From positions 10,230,001 to 10,294,000 of the forward strand of contig NC_053197.1 of assembly GCF_905163445.1 (NCBI RefSeq): DNA of 64,000 nucleotides, given 5' to 3'. The position numbers and the translations under genes were made by a program. The notes below the pieces were generated by a model. That model did no database searches, was not told the origin of the DNA, and saw nothing but the letters and a program-made list of their open reading frames with translations. Shown in pieces: positions 1 through 10,268 of this stretch (positions are counted from its first letter, which is position 1; the number at the start of each line of letters is the position of its first letter). Source of the stretch: Pararge aegeria. Lineage: Eukaryota; Arthropoda; Insecta; Lepidoptera; Nymphalidae.

Positions 1-453
1 TATAAAATTAAAAAAAAAACTTTTAGGGTTGAAAATGTAAGTATCAGTTTATGAAATAATAGCAGTCGCCCGCGACTACGTCTGCGTTAATTTAGAGTTG
101 CGTTGATTTTAAGAAGAACATTTTCAATTAAGTGTATCTCTAATCTGATATATTATCTACATTCTGCAGGTTCAAAATCTGTTTTAAAAACAGTGGTTTC
201 CTTTTCCAAAATTAAAAAGAGGGTTAGGCATTATTAACCTTCTTTTTAGTCTTTTAGGCTATATGATCCGGTAGTGAAACACTACCGGATCACAAGGTTG
301 TCAATTCTCCGGTCGAAAAAATAAAAAGCTAAATTTATAATTGTTTTTTTTTTTAAATCTATCAATACCAGCTGTAGTTTTGGAATTTGCGCTGTCTAAT
401 TATGCCTTAGGGATTTCTTCAGCACACACCAATAAAACACATCAAACTACATA
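1..453. other. Intergenic, A+T-rich, one hairpin
   Basis: No gene is visible. Bases 61-95 resemble the 'cccgcgacttcgtccgcg' stretch that recurs in dispersed lepidopteran repeats (recognised from memory). A perfect hairpin lies at 264-292 and is listed separately. Confidence 0.6.
264..292. repeat. Perfect 13-bp hairpin, 3-nt loop
   Basis: The arm tgatccggtagtg (264-276) is exactly complementary to cactaccggatca (280-292) around the loop aaa. It follows a T-rich stretch, but no transcript is evident, so a terminator role is not supported. It may be a small inverted duplication. Confidence 0.8.
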
Positions 454-730
454 ATTCAAATTCAAATTCAAAATTTCTTTATTCATGTAGGCCTATCACA
501 GGCACTTATGAAGCGTTCATACATATATGTTTAAATAATTGTAAGGGGATGGTGATAACTTCGTACGCCAACTTAAACCTAAAGCTACGAGGGTTCCAAA
601 CGCGCCCTGGTCTAAGAAGAGCACACAACAAACTTAGCCGGGTAATTTTTTTTGTTATCACCATCTCACAGTTTATTTATATTAACCTATGAAACTAGAG
701 CAATTCACACCCAAGCGTAGGAGCACCGTG
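454..730 (-). repeat. LINE-3'-end-like repeat, family B, copy 1
   Basis: The repeat opens with caaattcaaattcaaaattt followed by 'ctttattcatgtaggcc' and closes near 'caattcacacccaagc'. Reversed, it would end in AATAAAG plus a TTTGAA microsatellite, the typical look of a LINE 3' end, so the element is assigned to the minus strand. It matches 19911-20200 almost base for base, and 10071-10268 and 38609-38767 more loosely. No reverse transcriptase is attached. The family name is unknown to me. Confidence 0.8.
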
Positions 731-2189
731 ACGGGTCTGATCCCTTTGCCGTATGATAGTTGAGGTATGTTATGCCATTGATACATCTCTTAGTAACCAC
801 ATAACCAATAGGTTACCCTTTATCTTGGCTGTCTATTTAGAATTCAGAAATATTTTTAAAATTCATAACGTTATAGCCTTCTTATATAAATCCTTCTTTA
901 ACAGATGTTTGTTTAAGGCAAAAAATAATTTAATTCAAAGTGGAAGTTTATGAGACTAATGGGTAATTTAATAAACTCTTTAAATTGAATATAATATTAG
1001 TATAATTTAAAAAAAAATGGAATGAATCCTTGTTTGAATATAATGGAGCTTGATTCACAAGGTCCATTGTAATTCTTAGTTATAGTCGTGTAGGATGAGT
1101 GTACTTAAATGTATTTGAAAAAAAAAGTTATATAAGAGACATGCTCACATCTTAGAAGACAAAGTTATGCACAGAAATAAATTTAGATGCGAGAGTAAGC
1201 CGCGGGCAGAAGTCAGTATTAAATATTTTAAAATTGCACAATTTCATATTTGCCGAAGCGGTGGGCATAATTTTTCTCGTTTGCTAGGCCCATTATAGGT
1301 GATTCACGTTTATGCATCATAATAAAAACACCATAAAATCGCTTTTATTGGCCATCATCCACGCACGAGTGGTGTACTAAATTAAATTATTCAGTGTTTA
1401 TTAAATTTTAGTTGGCTACAAAAGCATATTTTGAAACTGTTACTGACTTAAATGGAATATTCATCTCAGCCAAACGACCCAGTTTTGATTGAAAGTAAAT
1501 TGTTGCTCGCAAAAATAATTATTATGACAATGTATTGTGCCAATAAGTGCATTACACTGTTTTCCTACTTATGTCTGTATTCTGGCAAATGAATAGTCAC
1601 GATGTCTAGTAATGTGAGGGATAAACTGAATTCATCCAAGTTATGTAAAATTGCGAATTAAAGAAAAAACGATTGAATTAAAACCGCCATGTTTTTTTTA
1701 TTATTAATGGTAGATTAGCGATAAAAACCTTTAAACACAAACTTTTAAAGCTGTATACAGAAAAGTCCAGCCTCAGAGGTCTATCACATGAGCATAAACG
1801 ATCTTCCTTGGGAAAGGTAGAAATGTATCACATAATGAGAATAAAAATTAAGTGTTAGTAAATAACTATACTAAATACTAAAAATTGTTTTTTGATTTTA
1901 TTAATGATGATTAGATGAGTACCTCATCTATTTTTAGTTTTTTTTTACTAAATAATACTTTAATTAATTAAATATTTTCTCAACTTCTGACTACTATCAA
2001 CTTAGATCTTAAAAATTTGTCAGGTGTTTCGTGGCGGCGAACTTTTCATTTAAACTTTGTAGATTTGAATATTCATGAAAAAGGTCGAAAAGATACCATA
2101 CTTAGGGTTTATCGCTGAAGTGAAAAATATGCAATAATTAAATAGAGCTAGCTATACATGCGTTTAAGTAAATCAATAGGCTTTTGAAA
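731..2189. other. Intergenic, no gene recognised
   Basis: The longest frame is 66 codons (753-953, +), rich in Ile, Asn and Phe, with no recognisable motif; it is probably chance. Bases 1187-1215 (agccgcgggcagaagtcagt) resemble the 3' end of Helitron-type lepidopteran repeats. Confidence 0.5.
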
Positions 2190-2650
2190 TAAAGTCCACT
2201 GCTGGACTAAAGGCCTTTCCGAACGGGAGGTTTCACCACGCTAGATAGACGGGTTGGTGACCGCAGTAGATGTTAGTACCTAGTTTGGACTGTGACGTAT
2301 AGACTACCTTACGTCTCGACATCACAGTAATAGTGCATTAGAAGATGCTACCCGACCTCGGACCGCGGGAAGAGGAGATTTGGTGACAACTGTATTAAGA
2401 GATGCGTCACCAAATGGCGGATGCACTTAACGGCTCTTTTACACTGCAACTTAGCCACTTTCTGCAATCCCGTGAAATGGTGAAAATTATGATAGTAATG
2501 GATTGCATTTATATACCCATACCTCTAGAAATTTCAGAAAATGTAAAATTGTTTCGTACCCCTGTCGGCTGCCGGAGTTAAACCTGGAACCTCCCACTTT
2601 TAAGACCACAGCACTCACCACTCCGCTGGGGTCTCTTCGCCATTTTAAAT
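2190..2650 (-). mobile_element. SINE, family H, long copy
   Basis: On the minus strand a tRNA-like head begins near 2650 (agcggagtggtgagtgctgt, then a B-box-like ggtttaactcc). The element ends near 2195 with the tail 'aaaggcctttagtccagcag'. That tail also occurs at 8398-8565, 13495-13655, 34797-35085, 42305-42925 and 58970-59080, which ties them to one family. About 460 bp from head to tail, this is the longest copy here. Its B box is degenerate. Confidence 0.65.
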
Positions 2651-3142
2651 TATACAGCTGACTCAAATATCAGACTACTTAAGTTTGAGCCTTTCACGAC
2701 TCAAACTTGCTTCATTTAACTCTCATTGATTCCCGCGGTTCGTTACGAATGCAAAAACTTCTATTAGACATTCCTTGAAGAGCTTTGATATGCAAATCGG
2801 GGAATGGACTCCGAACTGAAACAATAGATTCCGCTCTTACATAAATCATGAAAAGAATTCTTCATTTTGAAAATATAAAATATGACAACTCTAGTGGCGG
2901 ACGCTAAATGCTAATTGATGATTTCAATTTTAATTTTTGCAATTATAATTCATTTTATTTGGAATTTTATAACGAATAGTTAATGTACGAAAATAAATAT
3001 TTTTACTGTTTAAATAAATCGCTTTATGACACAGTATCCTCTCGATTATTTTACAGAATTAATCGGGCTATAAATAAATGCATGTGAAATAGATAGTAAG
3101 TGATGTCTGTAGTGTGTTAAAGTATCGCGGCTGATGAACCTA
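2651..3142. other. Intergenic, nothing recognised
   Basis: A+T-rich sequence with stops in all frames. No hairpin or repeat match to the rest of the window was noticed. Confidence 0.5.
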
Positions 3143-3312
3143 CTCGTTGGTCTAGTGGTTAGTTTGTTCGAGCTGCCATCGCATCGGTCTGTGAGAGTAA
3201 GGTAACAATAGAAAGTGCCCCTGTGTTTGCACACACACTTGTGCACTAATCTCCCGAGTAGTCGGCGAATCTCTCTGGAGATTGACCTTGGCTGAAATTG
3301 GCCAGAGATACT
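3143..3312 (+). mobile_element. tRNA-derived SINE-like fragment
   Basis: The segment tcgttggtctagtggttag reads as a tRNA A-box region (TGGTCTAGTGG). It is followed by a body with 'tgtttgcacacacacttgtg' and 'gaatctctctggagattg', phrases I associate with lepidopteran SINEs. No B box is convincing. Two minus-strand frames of 66 and 90 codons overlap it (3046-3246 and 3152-3424), but neither looks like a protein. Confidence 0.5.
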
Positions 3313-4041
3313 GTTTCATTCGATGACAGACTAGCAAATATAAAGATGTAAATTGGCATAACTTTTGAGAGGTTTTTAAAGACTTACGCTTAGCGCTAGA
3401 GTCCAAATATAGCACTATTAGCATTCAGCTTTTGTTGTGAACTATTAGTGTATAAGTGTTTCTATAACAGATCTTTCGAAGTTTTGATATTAGAGAAATA
3501 AGATCAACTCCCACTTCACTGATTGTTATTAATTATAGTCATCAAAGCCGCAAGCAATCGCTACCTTCTAGCTGTACTCGCGATTCGCATAGTAATTAAT
3601 GTGGTAATGAATTCATAAATTAAAGTTTAAGCCGACAAATAAATATTACGGAAGTCCCTATAACTCTAACTGACACAGAGAAAGCCCCCTAACAATATAC
3701 CCACACGGCAATTTATCTTAAATCAATTTCTAATACAACCATTACTTTATGTTTAGGAAGTGCATTGCGTTTAATGCTTAACAACTAAATACGTGCTCAC
3801 ACGGTAGACCAAAAGTCGTTTGGAAGCGTCTTTCGGATATGGGGTAACCCCTTATTTGTCTCCACAGTCGTTTTAGGTACGTTAAATCTTATTTCTGGTT
3901 ATGAAATAGTCATAACCAAAAATAAGAAATAATCATTTATTTTTTTGATCTCTTTATATAAATTGCTTACATTTATTAAAACTGTAAAAAAAAATGGATA
4001 TAATTTTCTGTTATATTTAATGACTTGCCGTAAGAAATTAA
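3313..4041. other. Intergenic, one hairpin
   Basis: No gene is seen up to the LINE at 4042. The hairpin at 3888-3926 is listed separately. Confidence 0.5.
3888..3926. repeat. 17-bp hairpin, one mismatch
   Basis: Arms cttatttctggttatga (3888-3904) and tcataaccaaaaataag (3910-3926) pair at 16 of 17 positions around a 5-nt loop. The function is unknown. Confidence 0.75.
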
Positions 4042-5176
4042 TTGAATTTTATTATGGGAAACACAGAAACAGCCGTTTCCCTTGACGTGTCAAAGGCTTT
4101 TGACCGGGTCTGGCATGAAGGCCTTTTAAAAAGGTTACCTAGCTACGGGATACCCACTAGTCTCATCAACTGGATATCTGATTTCCTGAGTGGACGATCT
4201 TTTCGAGTTGTCTTAGATGGCTCCTCGTCAGATCAAATGGCAATCAATGCCGGTGTCCCTCAGGGGTCTGTTCTCTCCGCTACACTTTTTCTGCTTCACA
4301 TTAATGATCTGTTGAAACCCGGTATCTTTGGGTACGCAGATGATAGCACTGTAACGGAGAGATATATGCCCGGTCCCCGTGCTAGTGGTGCTGAAATTTT
4401 AGGACACAGAGAGGCTTTGGTGGAACGCATTAATCTGACCTTAAATGAGGTGTCTGATTGGGGAGACGCCAATTTGGTCAAATTTAATGCTACCAAAACG
4501 CAAGCGTGTTTATTTACTACCAAACGGAGTCCATTTCCCCTGACTCCGACTTTCCGAGGTATATCTTTGCCTATTACCGACAGTTTAGAGCTTCTAGGTG
4601 TCAATATTTCATCCAACCTCAACTTTGGACAATACATCGAATCCAGGGCAAAAACAGCTGGCAAGAAACTGGGCATCCTCAATAAGGTCAAGCGGTACTT
4701 CACGCCTGAACAGCTTCTTACCTTGTACCAAGCTCAAGTTCGATCGTGCATGGAGTACTGTTCCCATTTATGGGATGGCTCTGCCAAGTATCAGCTTGAT
4801 GCCCTGGATTCGGTTGATCGCCGTGCTAGAAGGCTCATCGGTGACCTAGCCAATAAAAAACTTAAGAGTTTGGAACATCGTCGCAAGGTTGCCTGCCTTT
4901 CGGTATTCTATAGGATATATTTCGGAGAGTGTGCTCAAGAACTATTTGATCTAGTCGCCTTTTTACCATCGAACCGCGAGGCACCGGAAGGATCTGCATC
5001 CCTACGTGGTCGATATACCGCGGACGCGTACGAAGCGCTTCGCATCTTCGTTTCTAATTCGCACCGCTAGGATCTGGAATGCTCTTCCAGCTTCCATTTT
5101 CCCCAGTTCTTACAACATTAGTACCTTCAAATCAAGAGTGAATAGGCATCTTCTAGGCAAGCGCGCTCCACCTTAG
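4042..5176 (+). pseudogene. Non-LTR retrotransposon reverse transcriptase, 5'-truncated and frameshifted
   Basis: This is the C-terminal half of a LINE ORF2: reverse transcriptase fingers/palm plus the C-terminal tail used in target-primed retrotransposition. The 342-codon frame has no natural start (it opens at TTG; element homology begins near ATG 4054). Motif A is visible at residues 13-24 (SLDVSKAFDRVW), GVPQGS at 71-76 and the catalytic YADD at 98-101. Then come the thumb-like LGVNIS region (185-190), YQAQVRSCMEYCSHLW (229-244) and DRRARRLIGD (259-268). The endonuclease and the N-terminal RT are missing. Around 4970-4997 the frame shifts by one base: the expected C-terminus (RTARIWNALP, then HLLGKRAPP) continues in the frame of 4997 and stops at TAG 5174-5176, while the annotated frame stops at 5070. 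It resembles lepidopteran 'mobile element jockey' proteins, but the clade (Jockey, CR1 or a relative) is unresolved. Dead as a single protein. Confidence 0.9.
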
Positions 5177-5285
5177 GCTGCATCATCGCTTACCATCAGG
5201 CGTGATTGCAGTCAAGCGCTCGTCTATAAATATAAAAAAAAAAAAAAAAAAAAAAATAAAAAAAATTAAAAAAAAAAATTGAGTC
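5177..5285 (+). mobile_element. 3' UTR and poly(A) tail of the LINE
   Basis: A 50-base 3' UTR (gctgcatcatcgcttaccat, then caggcgtgattgcagtcaag) runs into an A-rich tail of about 55 bases from 5226. The 5' truncation and A-tail together indicate insertion by target-primed reverse transcription. The same 3' UTR motif occurs on SINE tails elsewhere in the window. Confidence 0.85.
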
Positions 5286-5966
5286 GGTAGCTAGTTACCC
5301 TATTAATAATACTACATAGCTTAAGCACATCAAGGCGTGAAAAACTTGTACCTACTCCTGGTTCCAGCACGGCTACATATTCTGAAGAAAAAAAATATCC
5401 ACATAGCAGGCAGATGATGTTACAAAAAGATATTTTTTCCTGCAGTGCAAATTATTTAGAACTACACAGTACATATAAACTGCTGGTTTGTAAATCGAAA
5501 CAACCATATGGCTTGCTTAAAAAATATATTTTATAATACGTAGTAATTTCATTGATATAACGTCGTATTTAATTTTGCCAAAAAATTACTATTTATCCAA
5601 TACAAAAATATAGGAAGGTACATTATTTATTTAAAGAAGTATTTATTTATAAAACTGGTCGAGCACTTATACTTCAGAATCTTACAAGACTATTATTATC
5701 GACTTTTATTTACGACTGTCTTGTCTAAAAACGTGCGCATCTTCAAAATTCGTAGGAGTTGAGTGGTATTCCACCTGCATTATTTATCGCGTTACATTAT
5801 TAACTGCATATCGGGCTAAGATGGCTATCGTGTGCACTACACGAGAGAGTTGCACGCGCTTTCGAGTAGATACGTATCGTACTACAGTAGGTTACCATTT
5901 TACGACACGGTACGATTCTTGAAGTACACAGTAATTTCAGTGCACTGGTAAGATTGCCAGAGTTGG
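5286..5966. other. Intergenic, no gene recognised
   Basis: A+T-rich. G+C rises between about 5810 and 5960 just upstream of the TATA box at 5967, which could be a promoter flank. Confidence 0.4.
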
Positions 5967-5974
5967 TATAAAAA
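5967..5974 (+). promoter_or_regulatory. Candidate TATA box
   Basis: TATAAAAA lies about 25 bases before a partial initiator (ACAGTT, 5990-5995), the usual metazoan TATA-to-start distance. TATA-like strings are frequent in A+T-rich DNA, so the call rests on the downstream ORF and AATAAA. Confidence 0.3.
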
Positions 5975-6008
5975 CATCGTGCCGCGACAACAGTTGCTCC
6001 ACCAACAA

Positions 6009-6104
6009 ATGTTCAACGACAATTGGGATCTTCTCTTTTCCTCTTGTGTTTCCATAACCATTTGTAATGACATAACAACGTGGTGGGACCAAGCTGTTAA
6101 GTAG
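6009..6104 (+). CDS. Possible small ORF, 31 codons
   Basis: An ATG in an acceptable context (acaaATG) opens 31 codons that end at TAG 6102. The peptide begins MFNDNWDLLFSSC and contains TTWWDQ. No signal peptide or known family is recognised. It lies between a TATA-like box (5967) and AATAAA (6122-6127), followed by a GT-rich run (6139-6149), so the parts of a compact transcription unit are in order. A chance ORF in intergenic DNA is equally plausible, and there is no conservation evidence. It could also be a first exon, although no clear donor was found. Confidence 0.2.
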   Translation: MFNDNWDLLFSSCVSITICNDITTWWDQAVK

Positions 6105-6121
6105 GACTAAAGCACTGTGAT

Positions 6122-6149
6122 AATAAAAGCTTGAAAATGTGTGTGTTTA
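6122..6149 (+). promoter_or_regulatory. Candidate poly(A) signal and GT-rich element
   Basis: AATAAA at 6122-6127 is followed about 12 bases later by tgtgtgtgttt, the canonical order for metazoan 3'-end processing. Support depends on whether the ORF at 6009 is transcribed. Confidence 0.25.
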
Positions 6150-6787
6150 CCGTAAGACCGACTAAAATGCATGTAAACAAACTGCTGTGTTTTCATTGTA
6201 ATACGTCGGTCTTTAAAATGAGTATGAAACTGCTTAGTTTTTTCTCGGATGCATCTCAGTAGAATCTGCATCAGAATAGCAACAGACGCACGTACTTGAA
6301 TACTTCAAAGAGTGTGAGGGTAGGCCATAACCTATAATAAATTGACAAAAATATATTAAAAAAAATGATTTTGATATTTTTATATGATTTTAAAAATAAA
6401 TTAAAATTACTACTTAGTTTATCAAGAAATTAGTAATATTTTTAGATAGATAACATATATTTTAACGAGCTAAGTAATATTATTAAAATATATTTTTAAA
6501 ATTAAATATGTTAAAAAATATTTGTGCTTTATAATGTTATCTCGTTTAGAAATAGTTTAAATTTAAAACAACACAGGAAACATGGTATAGCTGTGGCTAG
6601 CCGATTCGAACATAATTAAATTACAAATTCTTGTAATGAAATGTTGGTGACATAACTTCACCTTATCGTAAAAAGACAGTTATAAAGTATTCAGTAAGTA
6701 GTACTCCAGTAAGTAGAGTGAGTAAGTAAAGTAAGAAGTAACATTAAACATATCGGCTTTCCTAAAATAGAAAATTAACTTAGTCTT
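6150..6787. other. Intergenic, strongly A+T-rich
   Basis: Nothing recognised; 6340-6560 is almost pure A/T. Confidence 0.5.
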
Positions 6788-7051
6788 AGCAGGAGAATCT
6801 GTATGGTGTATTTATAATTTCTTCCATCCTTATACTCCACACCAAACAAATTTTCGGCAATTTACCCTTTTCGCACGTTTCGCTCCGAAACCTGAGTATC
6901 CTCAGGAGATGTTGACTTGTTAAGTCTTAACAATTCTTCATTGTAAAGGCGTACAGATTCTCCTGCTTTTCGCGGACTATAGCAAATTAAGCTTAATTTT
7001 CCTAATATATCATGGTTTTCCGCAAACTAACGCCTGCTTCTATCCGATAGT
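6788..7051 (+). mobile_element. Foldback element, family I, copy 1
   Basis: Terminal arms agcaggagaatctgta (6788-6803) and tacagattctcctgct (6952-6967) are exact inverted repeats of 16 bp. Inside is the long left arm 'gtatggtgtatttataattt' through 'cgcacgtttcgctccgaaac' to 'cctcaggagatgttgact', shared with 51965-52137 and, inverted, with 18190-18356. After the right arm, a non-inverted 84-bp flank (tttcgcggactatagcaaat to cgcctgcttctatccga) is also shared with 18366-18440, so the element runs to about 7051. No coding content; non-autonomous. Confidence 0.8.
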
Positions 7052-7660
7052 TAGTAGTTTCAACGTAGAATCACAGTTAGCAGTCAATGGTATCAAGGAA
7101 TAAAAAATAAATACCTAGAAATTACTGACATAGCATAAATAGCTAATTCGAGCTCAAAACTAAATTTAACCTCTGAAAGTATTTATATATAGCCGAATTG
7201 TTACTATTATTAGATAATAAATAAATTACTAGTTATTAAAATATTAACAGAAGTACATCAGTCAGAAATACATCAATGGAGACCAACACACAAAAACTTC
7301 GCACAGTCATAACTCTTTTGCCTCGGCAATTATATATAAAAATATTGATTTCATCTTTTCGCAAAATGTTTACTCCATAGTCTTTTTCATAGGATATTTT
7401 CTAAGTTCAATGTACACCATTACTGGTTGTTGATCGAACATAGATAATGTTTTTGTTGTTAACAGGTTTGTGCTTGACTACAATCGCAAATGATGGCAGT
7501 ACAAGATTGAACGTATTTTATAGAATTCAGAACCTGTCTGTAGAATGCAGCATCTTGCATTAGAAATATAGTGCAACTATGCAGACTAATAGGTAGGTCT
7601 CTTTCGTAACAATGACCAATTACCCAAGTCAGTAAATGGGTACTTCTCAACGGACTTAAA
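7052..7660. other. Intergenic, nothing recognised
   Basis: The minus-strand frame 7459-7674 (71 codons) has no recognisable feature. Confidence 0.5.
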
Positions 7661-7820
7661 AAGGAGGAGGTCAATTCGACTGTATATTTTTTTTTTTGTA
7701 TATTCTTTCGCGTTCGCTATTACTCCGTCAATTAAGTATACACCGATTTCGATGATTTTTTTTTTCGGTCATACATCAGAGGTGGTCTGATTTAATTTGG
7801 TAAAGATCTATTTGGAGGAA
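7661..7820 (+). repeat. Dispersed repeat fragment ('aaaaaggaggaggtcaattc')
   Basis: The string 'aaaaaggaggaggtcaattc', a poly(T) run, and 'caccgatttcgatgattttt' occur in an order I remember from abundant lepidopteran repeats. It is the only copy in the window, so the call relies on memory. Confidence 0.4.
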
Positions 7821-8394
7821 AAAACTAGGGAATTCTACGAATATTATATCTATTTGACAATTAATGTAGGTACCTCTTGAGCATTCTCTTTCGAAATGTA
7901 CCAGTAATTAGTCACGTCAAACTGATGGTGAAGACCAAGGACAGCAACCGAAACTATAGGTACAATAAATAAGTATAACACTAGGTGTGCTCAGAATATG
8001 GTATAAAGTAGGTCAGGATTTTTTGTTAAAATAAAGGAGCTGATGGTGAAGTGGCGGGAGAACTCCTCAACCATTATCGCCCCGGATTCGGGAAAAGCAA
8101 TATTTTGTAGAAGGTTATGAGCAATTAACATTAGGCTATTATAATTTATATATGGTTCCAAACATACCCACAAAAAGCGTGAATTTTCTACAACATTTTT
8201 AAATCGGTGTCAAGTAAAATGTATAAACTTACTAGATACTGTCCTTGCTTACTATATAAAAAGGCATTACATATTACTTGGCACTGACTTAAAAATAATG
8301 TAGAAAACTTTGTTTTTTTTGCGTTTTACTTGTTTTACAAAGTCAGTTATTTTTAGTCCATGTTTTTCTTTATTCAATAATCATGTGGTGACGT
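7821..8394. other. Intergenic, nothing recognised
   Basis: The only frames (7991-8173, - and 8310-8519, +) are short and motif-free; the second runs into the SINE at 8398. Confidence 0.5.
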
Positions 8395-8397
8395 TAA

Positions 8398-8565
8398 ATC
8401 ACAATACCCCCCTCCTCCTACCAAGGGTGTCGTACAACACGAGTGAAGAAGTTATAAAGGAGAACGGGCAGCAGAGTCCTCTGTGCTACTACTACGATAA
8501 TTATGGGCAAACCCGTTAGGTGAGGCCTTTCGTCCAACATAGGACTGCTGTAGGTTATTGACATT
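8398..8565 (+). mobile_element. SINE, family H, 3' part
   Basis: It contains ggagaacgggcagcagagtc, 'tgtgctactactacgat', 'gattatgggcaaaccc'-like and 'gtgaggcctttcgtcca', in the same order as 13495-13655 and 42360-42507. The head is missing. Confidence 0.7.
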
Positions 8566-8599
8566 GACCAGCGCTTTTCTGCAAATCAAACTTGAAAGT

Positions 8600-8790
8600 T
8601 AGAAGTAATGCGGCCTGTGATGGAGTACGCTTGCCTAGAAATGGTTTATGGTCTCTTGACTTTAAGGTACTCATACCCATTATGGTAACTATAGGTGGTG
8701 TGGAAAACTGCAGTCAAAAGGGCATTCAAGATCTTCGAAACGATACCGTTACACCGCGGTGCCTCATCCGGTTACAGAAGGGATAGCTCA
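8600..8790 (+). pseudogene. Doubtful LINE ORF2 C-terminal relic
   Basis: One frame reads VMRPVMEYACL and a few dozen codons later VKRAFKIF, reminiscent of the 'VRPxMEYxxxxW ... VQRRAxRxI' region of non-LTR reverse transcriptases. Several stops and frame changes intervene. The match is short, so a chance resemblance is possible. The 64-codon frame at 8592-8786 is a different reading and shows no family. Confidence 0.3.
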
Positions 8791-9658
8791 TTTTTTTAGG
8801 ATGATTACAAAAAGTCGTCTTTTTCATTAGCACGGCCGCATTGTTACATAATCAGGAAAAAACGGTAGTCATTTCAAAAGTCTATCGTGGAATTGTGAAC
8901 TAAATGAGCGTGTGAAAGCAACATGGCAAAATGTCGATCGAGAGCTTATTTAGTTCGCCAATGATAATAAGATCTGATTCGTTGATTAAATAATCCTGAA
9001 ATATTCCCTACAATATCTCTACAATAATTTCGAAAGGTAAAATTGAATCCCAATAAAAATAATAAAAAAGGCTATTTCGCTCAAACTGTTTTAAGATATC
9101 CCGTAATGTAGTCACGTAATCCTTCTTCAGTCATCTTTTATTGCGATTGAATTTTCAATCGGACTGTGATTGATTGAAACGAGTCCTGGGACCGGATTGA
9201 TTTTTAAGTAGATCCAAAAGAAAAACCTTTAATAAATTGAGCAAAATTCGATACAGAAACAAGCGACCGAACTCGTACTTATAGGGATTTTGTCAGAAAT
9301 ACGACTACGATTAAAGCACTCCTTTTGTACTGAATCGCCGTTCTTTCTTTTAATTTCATTGATTAAAGTATTTGCTATTTTCTTTTGACGGAAAATATGC
9401 CTCGAAATGTAATTTTAGCTGTCTTTTATTGATATTGGAGATGAATGAGATCTTGTAGCATTATTTATAAAACCTTTTCACTTTGTTATTTAAAGGCTTT
9501 TTCCATTTTCATTGTATTTTAAGTAATATTTAGAAGAAGCGTTTTTCATTAAGTGTGTAAAGGTAACCTGGGTTCATTTATCAGGTCGGAGCGAACTTGT
9601 AAGGTATTGGGTGTATTTGTCAAAGAGAAAGAGACCTGTAGTAAGCCATCCCACTTTT
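8791..9658. other. Intergenic, nothing recognised
   Basis: A+T-rich with no frames of note. Confidence 0.5.
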
Positions 9659-9885
9659 TGGGAATTTATAATTTCTGAATTTTTTATGGTCTAGTCTGGG
9701 ATTCTTCGGCCGTGACTATTTACCATTCTACCGACAAAGACGTGCCACCTAGTGATTAAGCGTTACAGTACGCTGTCGCGTACAAACCGTTCAGGGTATG
9801 GTTTTAATTTCATGCCACAACATGTTAGAACTACTATCTCAGATTGCATCATTACTCACCAGCATGAGCGATTGCCAAGTTAAGG
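9659..9885 (+). mobile_element. SINE with LINE-type 3' tail
   Basis: The body phrases 'ttcggccgtgactatttacc' and 'accgacaaagacgtgccacc' match the remains at 52138-52190. The tail 'cagattgcatcattactcac' plus 'agcatgagcgattgccaagt' is a degenerate version of the 3' UTR of the LINE at 5177-5230. The head is not recognisable. Confidence 0.6.
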
Positions 9886-10070
9886 AGTAACTACAAGTAC
9901 AAGTACCTTATATGCTGACTGAAAAATACCAATTTACCTGTCAATAAATACTGTTTGCTTCTTGTTTCTTGGCAGTACGACATAGTGACCTTTAATTAAA
10001 TCACATTAACAAAGGCAAAAGCTAAGTTTCCTCTAATTAGCTTTAATATTTACTCTGCGTTGCGTATACT

Positions 10071-10268
10071 TCAAATTCAAATTCAAAACTTCTTTATCAT
10101 GTAAGCCTATCACCGGCAGTTATGAAGCTTTCATAAATATAAGTTTACATTATTGTGAGGTGATGGTGAAGAACTAGCTACGAGGATTCCAAACGTGTCC
10201 AGATCTAAGAAGAGCTCACAACGTACTTAGCCGGGTAATTACTTTTTGTTATCACCATCTCATAGTCA
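10071..10268 (-). repeat. LINE-3'-end-like repeat, family B, copy 2
   Basis: A shortened relative of 454-730: an interior deletion removes the 'cgccaacttaaa' block, and the end 'gttatcaccatctca' is kept. Confidence 0.75.

Noticed and set aside
4296..4703. 135-codon minus frame
   Set aside because: Antisense shadow of the reverse transcriptase.
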